Shown here: one piece after another, positions 48,701-59,809 of the stretch | How positions within the stretch are numbered: position 1 is the first letter of the stretch | Layout of the letters: every line of letters begins with the position of its first letter | Assembly: GCF_950023065.1 (NCBI RefSeq) | Contig: NC_088677.1 | Coordinates: forward strand, 26,805,230 to 26,869,229 | DNA: 64,000 nt | Reading direction: 5' to 3' | Origin: Planococcus citri | Lineage: Eukaryota; Arthropoda; Insecta; Hemiptera; Pseudococcidae | Program-made: the position numbers and the translations under genes | The notes under the pieces: generated by a model | Databases searched by the model: none | Told to the model about the DNA's origin: nothing | What the model saw: the letters and a program-made list of their open reading frames with translations, nothing else

Positions 48701-49384
48701 AATTTTTCTAGATGCATTTTTTCGAATTTTTTGATTCAGAAGGAGGGGGGGGGTGAAAATGTGTTCCACTCAAAAAATTGAAGCTACATTCGTTTTCAGC
48801 ATACTCAAAAACAACCCAATCGATACATGTATCGATCTGCTGCGATCGTTGGTTTAAATTTCAACTCTGTTAAGGGAGAGGGGATGCTAGGTGTTTTTAT
48901 GAGGAGGCTTAATCGAATATTTGATCTTATATTCGGGCTCAGTATAGCTAGTCAATATCTCTAATAACGTGTTAATCGATTCCCCAGTTTTCTTGTCATG
49001 TTGACTTAAATTAAGGATAGAGCTACCGTTGTTTTTTTAGAGTGACTTTTTTGAATTTTTGACCAAGGTACCTTGACAAAGCGCGGTGTAGGGAAAATTC
49101 TCAAAATTTCAAGTCAGTGCCCGACCACCCTCAATAAGAGCTTCTACAATTGATAAATGTTTTAATATTTTCATCTCATGTTTTGAAAAAAAATAATTAA
49201 GATTCCAAATTTTTTCGTTATTTTTGGTGCTCCACATACCAAACACCTATTCTTGATTTTTTTTTAAAGCTGAAAATGTTGACAAGCAATATACTCGTAA
49301 GTACCTATTAAAAATTGATTGAATAGCTGGTTTTTTCCACTTTTTGAAGACTTTTCAAACCTCCCTCCTTTCTTTCTCCCCCCT
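48701..49384. other. AT-rich spacer
   Basis: A G-run at 48744-48752 and a CGATACATGTATCG palindrome at 48820-48833 are the only distinct marks. Confidence 0.4.
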
Positions 49385-49455
49385 CCGTCCATCCGTCCAT
49401 CCATTCATCCATTCATCCATCCATCCATCCATCCATCCATCCATCCATCCACCCA
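49385..49455 (+). repeat. CCAT microsatellite
   Basis: Imperfect CCAT/CCGT/TCAT tetranucleotides become pure CCAT repeats, followed by a decayed CCAC-rich tail to about 49480. Confidence 0.9.
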
Positions 49456-50734
49456 CCAACCCACCCCACCCCACCCACCGTGACTCACTGTGAGTCCAAC
49501 CAATGTCCGTATCTTTTGCAGATTATCAATACCATTTTTTTAATGGATAAAAAGCGTTAAATCAAGTGAAGTGCATTTCTCAACCACAGTTGTTTTTAAT
49601 TCTGATTGTTTGATTTTGGCCAGAATGTGGAGTAGGTTTTTTGTTCATACTTTGAAATTTTTGGAAATATTGAATGAACCTCTCACTGTGTTTGTCTCAA
49701 CCACAGATCCTTACTTGGGTCTGAAAACACCCACTGATTGAAATGGTTTCAAACACTGCTCCTATCTTGGGTCTGAACACACCCACTGATTGAAAACAGT
49801 GTCTGTCTCAAACACTGGTCTTGAAACACCCACTGATTGAAACAGTGTCTGCTTCAAACACAGGTCCTAACATAGGTCTGAACACATCCACTGATTGAAA
49901 CTGTGTCTGTCTCAAACACAGGTCCCAATTTGAGTCAGAACACTCCCACTGATTAAAACAGTGTCTGTTTCAAACACAGGTCCCAACATGGGTCTGAACA
50001 CACCCACTTTCAAACATTGGTCCTAACTTGTGTCTAAATGCACACACTGATTGAAATGGTGTACGTTTCAAACACTGGTCCTGACTTGGATCTGAACGCA
50101 ACCACATGATTGAAACAGTGTTTGTTTCAAACACTGGTCCTAACTTGGGGCTGAACACACCCACTGACTGAAATGGCGTCTGTTTCAAACACAGGTGCCT
50201 ACTTGGGTCTGAACACACCCACTGAGTGAAGTAGTGTCTGTTTCAAACACGGGTCCTAACTTGTGTCTGAACACACCCACTGATTGAAACAGACACCACA
50301 TGTCCCAACCAGGACCTGTATTTGATACAGACTCTGTTTCAATCGGTGGGTGTGTTCAGACCCAAGATAGGACCAGTGTTTGAAACAGACACCCACTGAT
50401 TGAAATGGTGTCTGTTTCAAACACTGGTCCTGACTTGGGTCTGAACTAGAGCCTGGTATGATGGAGTTGGCAATGTCATTGTAACAGTTTCAGCATCATT
50501 TAAAACTGTTAACTGTTGGCAATCAGTATTGCCAAATAAAACCCAAACTTGTTAGTTGTTACAATCACTTTTCATAAAACGATTTTTTTGGTATCACTCA
50601 CACATTGGGAAAGAAATCCTTATCTGTTGTATGAATGCATGAATGGTTGCGCACGCTTATATGAGCACTAGTGTGTCTGTGTGTTAGTCAGTATCCAAAA
50701 ACGATGGTGATGGCTGATGGCAACAGCTTTATTA

Positions 50735-51350
50735 CAGGCCTGTTAACCGGTTTTTAACCATTAACCGTAACCACAATTTAACCAGTAAATTAACCAAAAA
50801 AAAAAAATTAACTGTAACCAAAAAACCTTTTTTTTAAAATATCACTAACCATAACCGTAACTGTTTTCTGAGATCAAAATAAACCGTAACCATAACCTTA
50901 ACCGAAAAATATTTAGAAAAAAACTGGTTACAAAATTTTAAAAATCATTTCTTTTTATCTGAGTTTTTTTCAATGTGATTTGTAGTGATTTGAAATTTTA
51001 ATCAAAAAAATGATCGAAAGATTAAAAATATTACCAGTTTTCCAATTTTTTAAACTTCAAAATTTCAAACTCCGAAAGAATTTTTGAAAATTTTCAACAG
51101 TAATTTTAACCATTAACCGAAATTTTAAGCTCAACTGGAAAAATTACCACCAAAAACTGTAACCTTAACCTTAACCATTAACTGAAAAAAGTGGTCATCA
51201 ATAACCGTAACCTGAACATTAACCGTAACTTTAAAAAATGAATAACCTTAACCGTAACCTTTAACCAAAATTTTGAATTTCTTGTTTAATTTTTAACCGT
51301 AACCTTAACCGGAAATATTTTTTTTTCTGTTAACAGTGTTAACAAGCCTG
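50735..51350. mobile_element. Second hAT-like MITE nested within the first
   Basis: The left end CAGGCCTGTTAACCGG and the right end read in reverse, CAGGCTTGTTAACACTG, are inverted repeats. Perfect 8-bp target duplications CTTTATTA lie at 50727-50734 and 51351-51358. The interior is a degenerate array of TTAACCGTAACC-like words on one strand. No coding capacity. Confidence 0.9.
50740..51330 (+). repeat. Degenerate TTAACCGTAACC array inside the nested MITE
   Basis: Words such as AACCATTAACCGTAACC, AACCGTAACCATAACC and AACCGTAACCTTAACC recur across the interior, with AT-rich breaks. The unit is a 6-base AACCNT/AACCGT pattern. It differs from the insect telomere unit, so it is probably the element's own amplified subterminal repeat. 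Confidence 0.75.
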
Positions 51351-51670
51351 CTTTATTAAGGACATCATTTCAAATAAACTTGTTAGAAAACGATAATTAT
51401 GAATAATACACTGATAAGAAAAATCTGTTGCCAACAGTATCGCTAAAAGTTTTTGGCAATGTCGTTGTAACGACTAACCAGACTAACGCCATCATTCCGG
51501 GCTTTAGTCTATACACACCCACATGATTGAAACAGTGTTTGTTTCAAGCAGTGATCCTAACTTGCGTCTGAACACACCCACTGATTGAAAGAGGGTCTGT
51601 CTCAAAGCACAAACACTGGTCCTAACTTGGGTCTGAACGCACTCACTGATTGGAACAGTGTCTGTCTCAT

Positions 51671-52400
51671 ATTGTCATTTGCAGCAGGAAAATTTAGGTA
51701 ATAACGACAAAAGAAATGTAATCCGCATCCAATTAAAGTTTTGATTCTCCCCTCCCACTCTCCAGAAAAAATTATTGCTTGGAAAAATATAATGATTCCC
51801 TGCAAAAGAAAATAATTCATTTCTTAGTAAAAAAAAAATTGTAAAAATAAACATAAGTATAAATTTCACGAATGGGAAGTCCTTCATTTTTTGAAAAAAT
51901 TACTTTTTCAAGTTGAATTTAAAATAGTTTCTCTTTCCAAAAAAATTTGATTTCTTGTAGAAATTGCTAAATTGTGAAAAAGTTTTGTTTTTCGTCAAAA
52001 TTTTCAAAAATTGTCAAAAAGTCTTATTCCTCCAGAATTACCAAATAAATTTTGCTTTTTACAAAATTGTCCAAAATTTTTCTTTTTTACAAAAATTGCC
52101 ATAAGTTTTCTATGTTTTAAAAAAATTTTCCTCGTGTTTTTTTGTAACATTCCTAAAAAAAAAACTTGCTCATAATCGCTAAAAATTGATAGAAAGTTGT
52201 ACTGTTATTATTATTTTTTTTTGTTTTGTCAAAATTGTAAACACGTTTTGCTTTTTTGGTAAAAACCACCAAACAGATCTTGCTTTTCATCGAAACTATC
52301 AAAAAATCTCGTTTTTGCGCCAAAATGACTATAAAAAAATCTTACTTTTCGTTAAAACTGCCCAAGTGCGTTTAAAAATTCTTTGGTGAAATTTTTGACC
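51671..52400. repeat. AT-rich stretch with a second CAAAATTGTCAAAAAGTC-type array
   Basis: From about 51960 to 52380 variants of AAATTGCCAAA, GTCAAAATTGTAAA and AACTATCAAAAAATCTCG recur every 40-60 bases, like 44100-45300. It has no recognisable arms of its own and stands beside the minisatellite. Confidence 0.5.
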
Positions 52401-54110
52401 CTCCAAATTACTTCCATTTTCTCCTGATGCCAAAAAAGCACTACCTACCTACTTGTGCAGTAGATGAACTATTTTTTTGGCGTGCTTTTTATTAATTTTT
52501 GTGTGTGTGATTCGTATTTTTTATGTGTTTTAAAACATTCGTTATTCTTGGTCATTCTGTTAGCACGTTGACTTTTCTCGCTCTGAAAGTAGATGGCAGG
52601 CTTTATTGCAATTGTTTATCAACATTTTTGAAAATTGCAAAAATTCGCCCAATTCAAGACTTTTAGTTTAATGAATTGAGATAAAAATACCTACCTACTT
52701 GTTTCGGGTATGGTCCAGATCGACTATAAGGGGGAAAAAAGCCGATGATATTTCTCCATGTTTTTGAATCCCATGGTATAAGACGTTGCCTACCAGTATC
52801 CCTGCACCGGCGCGGTTGTCAGACTTTATTCTGCAAAAATGACGATTTTTATCGTTGCACTTGCATTTTTACTTGAAAATGCACACAGCGACGTATAGAA
52901 AAGTCGATGAACTCTCCCATATAAAAGCTATTTTTTTTTTTAGGTAAATAAAATAAAATAAATAATAAAACTGGCTCTTGCTTTGCCCATCAACTATACG
53001 TATGTACGTACATACTTACTATACTGCGGTTGTAACGACTTGCAAAAACGTTTTCTACTTCTCTTAACGAGTTCATGATTAAAATTAAATCATACATCTG
53101 AAAAAATAAGAAAAAATACCACCGTATTCCGTTCACGTAGTCGATGTACCCAGATGGTGCAAGTAGGTACGTAAAACAAAAACAAAAGAAAAGAAAAAGG
53201 TAAATGAAAAAAAGAACGCACGTAGCCTTGTAGGTTTTTATCGCGAAAAACACAGCATTCTAGAATTGGAGATTTTAAAAACCTTACTTCTCTCAGCTTT
53301 TATATGGTACCTGTATTTTGGTACACCCTGTAATTGTGTTGTTTTATTGATTATTCGCGTTGCAGTTGAACGCGTACACTACACACATATATACGTACGT
53401 ACCTGCAACAGCATGTTATATTGTGCAGATTAACTGGTTGCATTTTTCTGATTACCTATCTCTGGAGTCTTGACAACCAAACGTTGGTCTTGGTACGTTG
53501 TTGCTGATGTAGTCGCGAATTAAGCAACCAACAACCACGTTATACTTACCCCTGTCAACGTACCTATCTCTAGGTACCTACATAGCGCCGGTGTATTTTT
53601 CAGCGATGAAAAAAAAAACGACATTAAAATCTATGCATCTTGTTATAATAATTGTTGTAAGAGTAAGTTAGGTTAGGTTAGGTTAGGTACTTGGCGAATT
53701 ATCCTTTGAGTGGTTTTCTAGCTAGTTTATCTACTGGCTGGATGCTGCTATGTAATAAGTATTACCTTTGGCGGGTTGGCGAATGGCAATGTCTGCTGCG
53801 GCGCGACCGTGATGGTGGCGTCCGGCGTTAAACCTACGGAACTGTTCGGAGTGTTGCTGGCTGCGATGTTATATGTCTTTTAGGTCAACATTGTCGTCTG
53901 TCTCGTTCATTATGTTTGCCCATACTAGTACATGATACCGGTGTATGTGTGCGCTCTGTGTGCTTATTTTAATTGTTAATTTATTCGCAATAGGCGGCCC
54001 GACGACCGCCACAGCCACAGATGCAGTCGTAGACGGAGTAAACCCCATGCTTGCTGCAGACGGAATGATAGGTACACGTTTATTCCCAAATCCGAGAGAT
54101 TAAAATTTTA
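52401..54110. other. CpG-containing island
   Basis: It contains the TTAGG run at 53668-53687 and CG-rich words around 53790-53840 and 53995-54030. The tract 53285-53331 ends TTTTGGTACACCCTG|TA, like the right tip of a Tc1/mariner element, but I found no left end. No exon supported. Confidence 0.4.
53668..53687 (+). repeat. Interstitial telomere-type repeat, (TTAGG)4
   Basis: Four perfect head-to-tail TTAGG units. TTAGG is the ancestral insect telomere repeat. The run is short, so it may be a repair scar or chance rather than a telomere relic. Confidence 0.85.
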
Positions 54111-55100
54111 ATTGTGATCTCAGAGCCAATTTTTACTCGGTCCAAGATGAATTTGGAAAACACTTTTTCCTAACTTTTCCGGATTTTCTTTCTAGATCTT
54201 TCAAATATGTATCATCTGCACACAAAATAACGGGAGGGGGAAAGAGTAGTGAAACTTTTCCAAATGTAACTTATTTCATGAATTATATTAAGTAATTCAC
54301 AAATTTTTCCTGATTAAAAGTTCAAATTTTTCCACCCTTCTCCCCTCCCCTCTTCAACAGCTAATGCTGAATCGTTTCATTTTGAGAAATGTTTTGTGTT
54401 GAAAATTGAAGTAGGTAAAATAAATACCTACCTACTACCTACTTGAGTATTTCAATTATATGTACTTGAGATATCAGAGCCTTGTGATGAACTGTGGGGA
54501 AAGGGATTAAATGCTTTGGAAATTTTGGTTTTTGTATTTGATCACCCCCCCCCCCCATAAAAAATAAAAAAAATTGAAAAAAAATTCCAGGATGAAGTTG
54601 TTATTTGAAAAAACATGGAAAAATTTCACTTGCATAATGCAGTACGATCCATTTTATACCACCTCGAGGGGGGGGGGCTCATGTAAATTGTGAGAAAAAA
54701 ATAGAAATACAAAACAACTAACATTTTTTTATCAGACGACACCCACATCACTAATTTTTCAGTGATTCATTTGTTCGCGATCGATTTTCATTCCTTGAGC
54801 AAATCGTTCGCGAACGAATCGCTCACAATTTAATTGATAAATTTAAAAAGGTTTCGTTTTTAACAAGTCATGCATCATGTGATTTGATTTCCAAGACACT
54901 CAGTCGTTCTCGAATGATTCGTCGATTTTTCGCCTCAAGTCAAATCGTTCGCGAACGAATCATCTTGAATTATCGATAATTAATGTAAAAATGTCACGAT
55001 TCGTTATGAAAACAGGAAAAAAAATTCATGGAACGATTATATTATAAAAATTACCCAGCGATTGGTAAATTTAATTGAAAAAATTGGAGGAGTTGGGCTA
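54111..55100. other. AT-rich block with repeated TCGTTCGCGAACGA palindromes
   Basis: The perfect 14-base palindrome TCGTTCGCGAACGA occurs at about 54806-54819 and 54947-54960, each followed by ATC or its close variant. A related GTTCGCGATCGA lies at 54773. C/G-runs are at 54544-54555 and 54668-54677. No gene recognised. Confidence 0.55.
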
Positions 55101-55104
55101 AAAT

Positions 55105-55735
55105 GAATCGGTCAGTACGGAAAGGTAACAAGTCACATTTTTGAAAAACAATTTTTTTGCGGAAATGGGGGTTTCAAAGTACGGCGGATCGACTGGTGAT
55201 GTCAGATTTCCGCAAAACTGCCGGGAAAGTGGTATTTGGGCGCAGAAAAAGGGCGGATCCGCATTTATGACTTTTTTGTAAAATGTTTTAAATTCCTTGA
55301 AAAATAACTAATATTTTTGAGAAGACCATTTTTTGAAATTTAAGTTAATCTCTGAACTGAAAAATGTTGAAAAAATTAACAACTTCCGCAAAAAGTCTTA
55401 GAACTCAAGGGGTTTTTGGTCAATTTAAACGAGATAGCAGTCTAAATGATGTACTTAGATGTAGAATTAAGCCCCATTCGTGCCCGAGAAATTTCAAAAG
55501 AAATTTTGTCGATTGAGTGCAGAAAGGGTCCAAGTCCCATTTGTTTAGGCAGCAACAGCACCGGCGCACGTGAATATTTTTTTTTGGAAACTGCGCTAAA
55601 AGTTGTGTCTTGGGGTCCTCTTTCAATGACCTTAAGCATGTTTACTAAAATTTTTTGATTTTTGAATGAATCAGTTTTTTGTTATTCCTGAAAAACGCAA
55701 AAATGGACTTATCCCCTTTCCGTACTGACCGATTC
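55105..55735. mobile_element. MITE with perfect 21-bp terminal inverted repeats
   Basis: Left end GAATCGGTCAGTACGGAAAGG at 55105-55125 (first bases GAATCGGTCAGTACGG) is the exact complement of 55715-55735. AAAT stands immediately outside both ends (55101-55104 and 55736-55739), a candidate 4-bp target duplication. The 631-bp interior has CG-containing segments (CCGGGAAAGTGG, GGGCGGATCCGC). It has a 70-codon frame at 55446-55658 with no known domain, overlapped by two minus-strand frames. I cannot assign a superfamily. Confidence 0.8.
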
Positions 55736-55884
55736 AAATGTTGTCAGATATTGTGATGATCTCCTAAAATATAAAATTTTCGTGAAATTATAAAAATTCA
55801 GTAAAATTGGCATAAAAAGGATTCAAAATCGGTAAAAAAAAAAAATTGAAGAAACATTGGAAAATTATAATATAAAATTCTGCA

Positions 55885-56391
55885 AAAAGGAGGAGTATCG
55901 ATAAGGCCATTTTTTGGGCCCGGGCAGTTATCGACTCAACCACTCTTTACTCTTAGAATGTTGTAATAAATGTCCCAAATACGAATCCTTGGTTAGTTGA
56001 CCCAAAATGACAATTTTTGGGGTCCAGTGGTTCCCAAAGTTGCAGCGTGAATAAAAAAATAATTTTAGGAACCATTGAATATTGTTTTCAAAAACTTTTT
56101 CATCGTAATATATCTGTTTGAACCTCACAAACGTTATGTGAGATGTTTTTTCTATTTTATACCCTTGGGGGCAGAAATGGGAGGGGGGTTGACTTTTTGA
56201 AAATTTTGGAACCACCATTTGAACCTACCCCTTTGAATCCCGTTCAAAAGCTTTTCACAGTTTATTAGTATCCAGAAGACCTCCATCCCACCAAATTTTG
56301 AACTCAAAGCCCCCTACTTTAGGCACCTCTAAAAAAGGCGTTTATGCATATTTTTTCAAACAAATTGAAAATTTTACATTTGAAACACATT
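55885..56391 (+). repeat. Dispersed repeat R, copy 2, with inverted tail
   Basis: It matches 23868-24305 in direct orientation, then at 56306-56391 carries the terminal block (AAAGCCCCCTACTTTAGGCA to GAAACACATT) reversed relative to copy 1. The two copies are some 32 kb apart. Confidence 0.8.
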
Positions 56392-56416
56392 AGCAAGTGC
56401 TCGATAATTTTTCATT

Positions 56417-57079
56417 TGTGATCTGTCACGAGAAAACCAGGTTAGTGTCCAGAAAATCGATTTGGTTTTTTTATGGATATTGGTAGTACTCAGTGTGCAG
56501 AATCCGCCTGTGGTAGTTAAAACGTTCGCGAACGATTCTTTTGACCCTAAATTCAAGGTTAAAAAAATAGAGCAACTACAAAAAAAGTTGGAAAATTTTT
56601 TTTTGTGATTTTCTTGAAAAGTATGTTCTGGGGAGTCAACATGTAAATTTTTGGGGCAATCGGCCCACATTTGGAGGATTAGTGCCGTTTTATTTAAATT
56701 TGAATGAGGCTTAAGCTGGAAAAATCAACTCTTTTCACCTTCGAACAAAATTTTTGAAAAAATTGAAAAACTCAATATATAACTTTATTTTATACCTTAT
56801 TAATTATTCATTCTGAGTAGTTTTCGCGAAATTTTTGGCGCAAAATTTTATAAAAAACGAAAAAATTAATGTGGGGAAATTTCGATTATTGACCTTTGGC
56901 AACCCTGATTTTGAAAAAAAATGTCAGGTTATGTTGGCACCCCTTGTGGCTAAAAGTGGTCCAAGTTTCACGGACCTACGAATCATAGATCGCCGAACAC
57001 ATGGATTCAAAACTTCAAATGCTCATCCTGTAAAATTTACATTTTGGACACTAACCTGGTTTTCTCGTGACAGATCACA
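56417..57079. mobile_element. Perfect 35-bp inverted repeats 593 bp apart
   Basis: Arms 56417-56451 and 57045-57079 are exact complements (TGTGATCTGTCACGAG...TTAGTGTCCA). An AACGTTCGCGAACGATTC palindrome lies inside at 56520-56537, like those at 54.8-54.9 kb. No target duplication was found beyond the arms, so this may be the core of a larger element that includes repeat R. Confidence 0.65.
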
Positions 57080-57159
57080 TTTGATTTTTTCTGTAACTTT
57101 CAAAATTCAGCTATGTATTTTGGGTCAAATTCTGGGATTTCTCTCTTCGAAAAAACGTT

Positions 57160-58484
57160 GAAATTTTTCACGATTTCAAGGAAGTAAAATCTCGGAATTC
57201 TGCTCATTCGACCCACATTTATTTTATTTGAATACTTATTCGATTTGTTTTCTGAAGATACGAATTAACAAATTCAATGGGGTAGCTTGACCTCATCGTC
57301 CCCTCTCCTCTCATTCCCATTGGCTACGACTTTGTTCAAACTGGCGTTCAAGGGATCGACCCTGACTAACCATGCGAAATTCCGCAGCTTTTAGCTTAGC
57401 ATTTCTCAACGTTCGCATTGTTCGGATTAAATGACTAATCTTACATCGAACGTGAACCCAAACAATATGTACGACTCGACTATGGAACTAAGTGCAAAAA
57501 TGTTGGCGCATCGCTGATCTAGAGGTGTATATGTGCTATATACACGGTCTTCTGGTAGACACATTCCATATCCATACCTTGCTCGGGGGAAACAACGGAT
57601 TTTTAATGCGTTCATCAACTATCAACTTTCATATTGCAGGCACTCGTTGTTCTTATCGAAGCGAATATTTTTCTCGGGTGTGAAGTACCTACTACTCGTA
57701 CCTATACACGTATAACATGTCGGTTTCGATGTTACTCGTCGCCCTGCTGAACGATTTCCTCCACAGTTGAGCACGACTGACTGAAATATTCCAAGAGTAA
57801 AAACAGGTGGAAAAAATTGGCCCACAAAATAGCCAGTCGAAATTTACTGTAATAGATAGTACAGTATTACTTACCAGCAGAGTAGGTCTGGCTCTATAGG
57901 TTCGTAAAGGTTTCGAGTACCTACTATATAGATACGCGATATATAAGAATGTTGGTAGGTAATTTAATTACTTGTGATTGTAATAAAGAGATTTAGCAAC
58001 CGGCGAGAAAAATTATAGGTATGAGATAACGCTGCAGCGGTTTAGACTACACGAGTATTGCCTTTACAGCATAAAATGAAGACGGACAAGTACTTTGGAC
58101 GACGAATGAACTCGTGTAATGTAGCCTTGAGGGAAATTCCAATTTCCTATTATAGCATTCCCGGTCAATTGGTCTTCCGTGGCGCGCAACGGAATCGTAA
58201 TTTCTATTTTTAAATTACCAACCGAGAATTCTTGCCCGTTGAATTTAATTCTTCGCCGGGAAAAAAATCCTCCACCGCGGGTACCCGTACGAGGAGTTTT
58301 TCGAAAAAAAAAACTTGAAATCTACACAAATGTAGGCAGGCAATGCAGGCACTACGCATTATTTGCTCAACTCAACTGCAGCGCCGAGGACGACGTCTTC
58401 GATACCATTTCCATATTACGCTGGTGGCTGCCGTTGCCTGTCTTGTAGTGTATTATTCGTTTCTGCAAAATAAAAAAAATAGTT
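57160..58484. other. CpG-containing island
   Basis: GTAC-centred words and CG dinucleotides are frequent (58255-58395 especially). No exon is supported; short ORFs on both strands at 57427-57715 overlap one another. Confidence 0.4.
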
Positions 58485-58700
58485 TCCGCGCGATCAGAAT
58501 ATGAGAAGTGATCTGACTGCTGATTCTTAATCTGGAACCGCATTTAGAAAAAAAAATATAAGCTCGGATAATATTTTTACTGTCTCTTCTTCTGAAGATC
58601 TGTCTCTCCCTTTCTTTAGAAATATGGTTGCATCCGCAGCTCAATGGCTGAGACTAACTCTTAGAAAGAGATCTTCATTTTTGGTCAGGTATTTGGAGTA
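58485..58700 (+). repeat. Dispersed repeat, second copy of 29925-30120
   Basis: See the first copy for shared blocks. Here GATCTGACTGCTGATTCTTA at 58511-58530 and GGTCAGGTATTT at its end stand out; the latter, TTTTTGGTCAG|GTATTT, is a poor splice-site look-alike. Confidence 0.6.
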
Positions 58701-59800
58701 ACTCGGGCTCTTCGAATATAAAAATTGTGCTTGTCCTTCCAGCCTTTAATTTTATCAAACTTGAGGGATTAGGAGTGCCATGGTTGAATCTCAAAAATAA
58801 AATACATATTCGAACTCAGCACCTTTGAATTAGTGAAAAGCGAAATGTCACACTACATTTGCACAAATGATCTCGATACTCAAGAAACCTCAAAAGTGAC
58901 ACATCACATGTCTTTTTCAGTTCGGTAATAATATTCGAAGGTAATGATAAGAAATTCAGAAAGGCCAGATCAAAAAAAAGAACGAATATTAATTGAATGC
59001 AGCGTTTTTCTTTTTAAATGATGTAGTTAGTAGCGATCAATGTGCCATACCAGATCAGATCATTTTCAATTTTGATCAAAATTGGTGCCATTAAACCCCG
59101 TAGAGATGATGAGAGAATTCTGAGATCCTATTTAAAAAATTAGCTTTGAAAAAATGATAGAAAAATAGTGTTCAAAGTAATTTTTATGAATCTGATCTGA
59201 ACTCAAATTTTGTAAGTGTGATACATAGGTACATACTTTTCTGAAAGATTAATAAACTAGATGAAATGAAATCAATTTATATTTTCAAAAGTTGCCAGTT
59301 TTTGTGAAAATCAAGAGGCCTTTTTAATTCGGAGAGTTTAAGGCAAAAATGATGGTGGCTATTTTACTAGACCTCCGGCTCCAAAAGGAACTCAGAGAAC
59401 CTGATTTGAACTTTGAATGGTAAAGAGGGGTGGAAGAGAGGATAGATGAATTATGAGGACTATCAAAAACTTCAACTCTTATTGAGCTAAACATTAGCTT
59501 AATAAAAATAAAACGTCACCAACACCTCAGAACCAAATTTTGAATTGTTATTTATTTTTTGGTAAATTATTGGAAAAAAGAAAGAAATTGTACATACAAA
59601 TGACCAATTGCATGGGTTTAATAATTAATCCATTTTACGCTTAGGTACCTACTATGTACAAGTTGAATTCAATATTTATAAGAACTCTACAGGATTCTTT
59701 CAAAATTTTCCAAAGTCAGACGCAATCAACATCAGAAAGTCATTTTTGAAAGTTTAACACATCAATTTATTTTTATTGATTTTCTGTTTAGTACCAAAAC
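58701..59800. other. AT-rich block, nothing recognised
   Basis: No inverted termini, tandem units or exon signals that I can support. Confidence 0.4.
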
Positions 59801-59809
59801 CAATAATTT

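Larger units (their letters stand above)
50447..51506. mobile_element. hAT-like MITE inserted in the minisatellite
   Basis: The left end TAGAGCCTGGTATGATGG is matched by the right end read on the opposite strand (TAAAGCCCGGAATGATGG). The tip fits the YARNG form of hAT termini. Flanking octamers are GTCTGAAC (50439-50446) and GTCTATAC (51507-51514), six of eight identical. Removing the element and one octamer restores the normal satellite words GTCTGAAC-ACACCC, which shows the insertion directly. A second element sits inside. Confidence 0.85.
49682..51670 (+). repeat. 58-bp minisatellite, split by a nested transposon insertion
   Basis: Units of about 58 bases contain CCTAACTTGGGTCTGAACAC, ACCCACTGATTGAAACAGTG and TCTGTTTCAAACACTGGT. 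Within each unit TGAAACAGTGTCTGTTTCA is a palindrome with 8-base arms. The array runs from about 49682 to 50446 and resumes at 51507-51670. One segment around 50300-50395 carries an inverted unit. Several units are shortened. No function is implied by the sequence. Confidence 0.9.

Noticed and set aside
49682..50450. CRISPR-like regular repeats
   Set aside because: Units are contiguous with no unique spacers and lie in eukaryotic sequence; it is a minisatellite.
50740..51330. Telomere array
   Set aside because: Words are AACCGT/AACCTT, not AACCTAA or TTAGG, and the array is bounded by hAT-type ends and an 8-bp target duplication.
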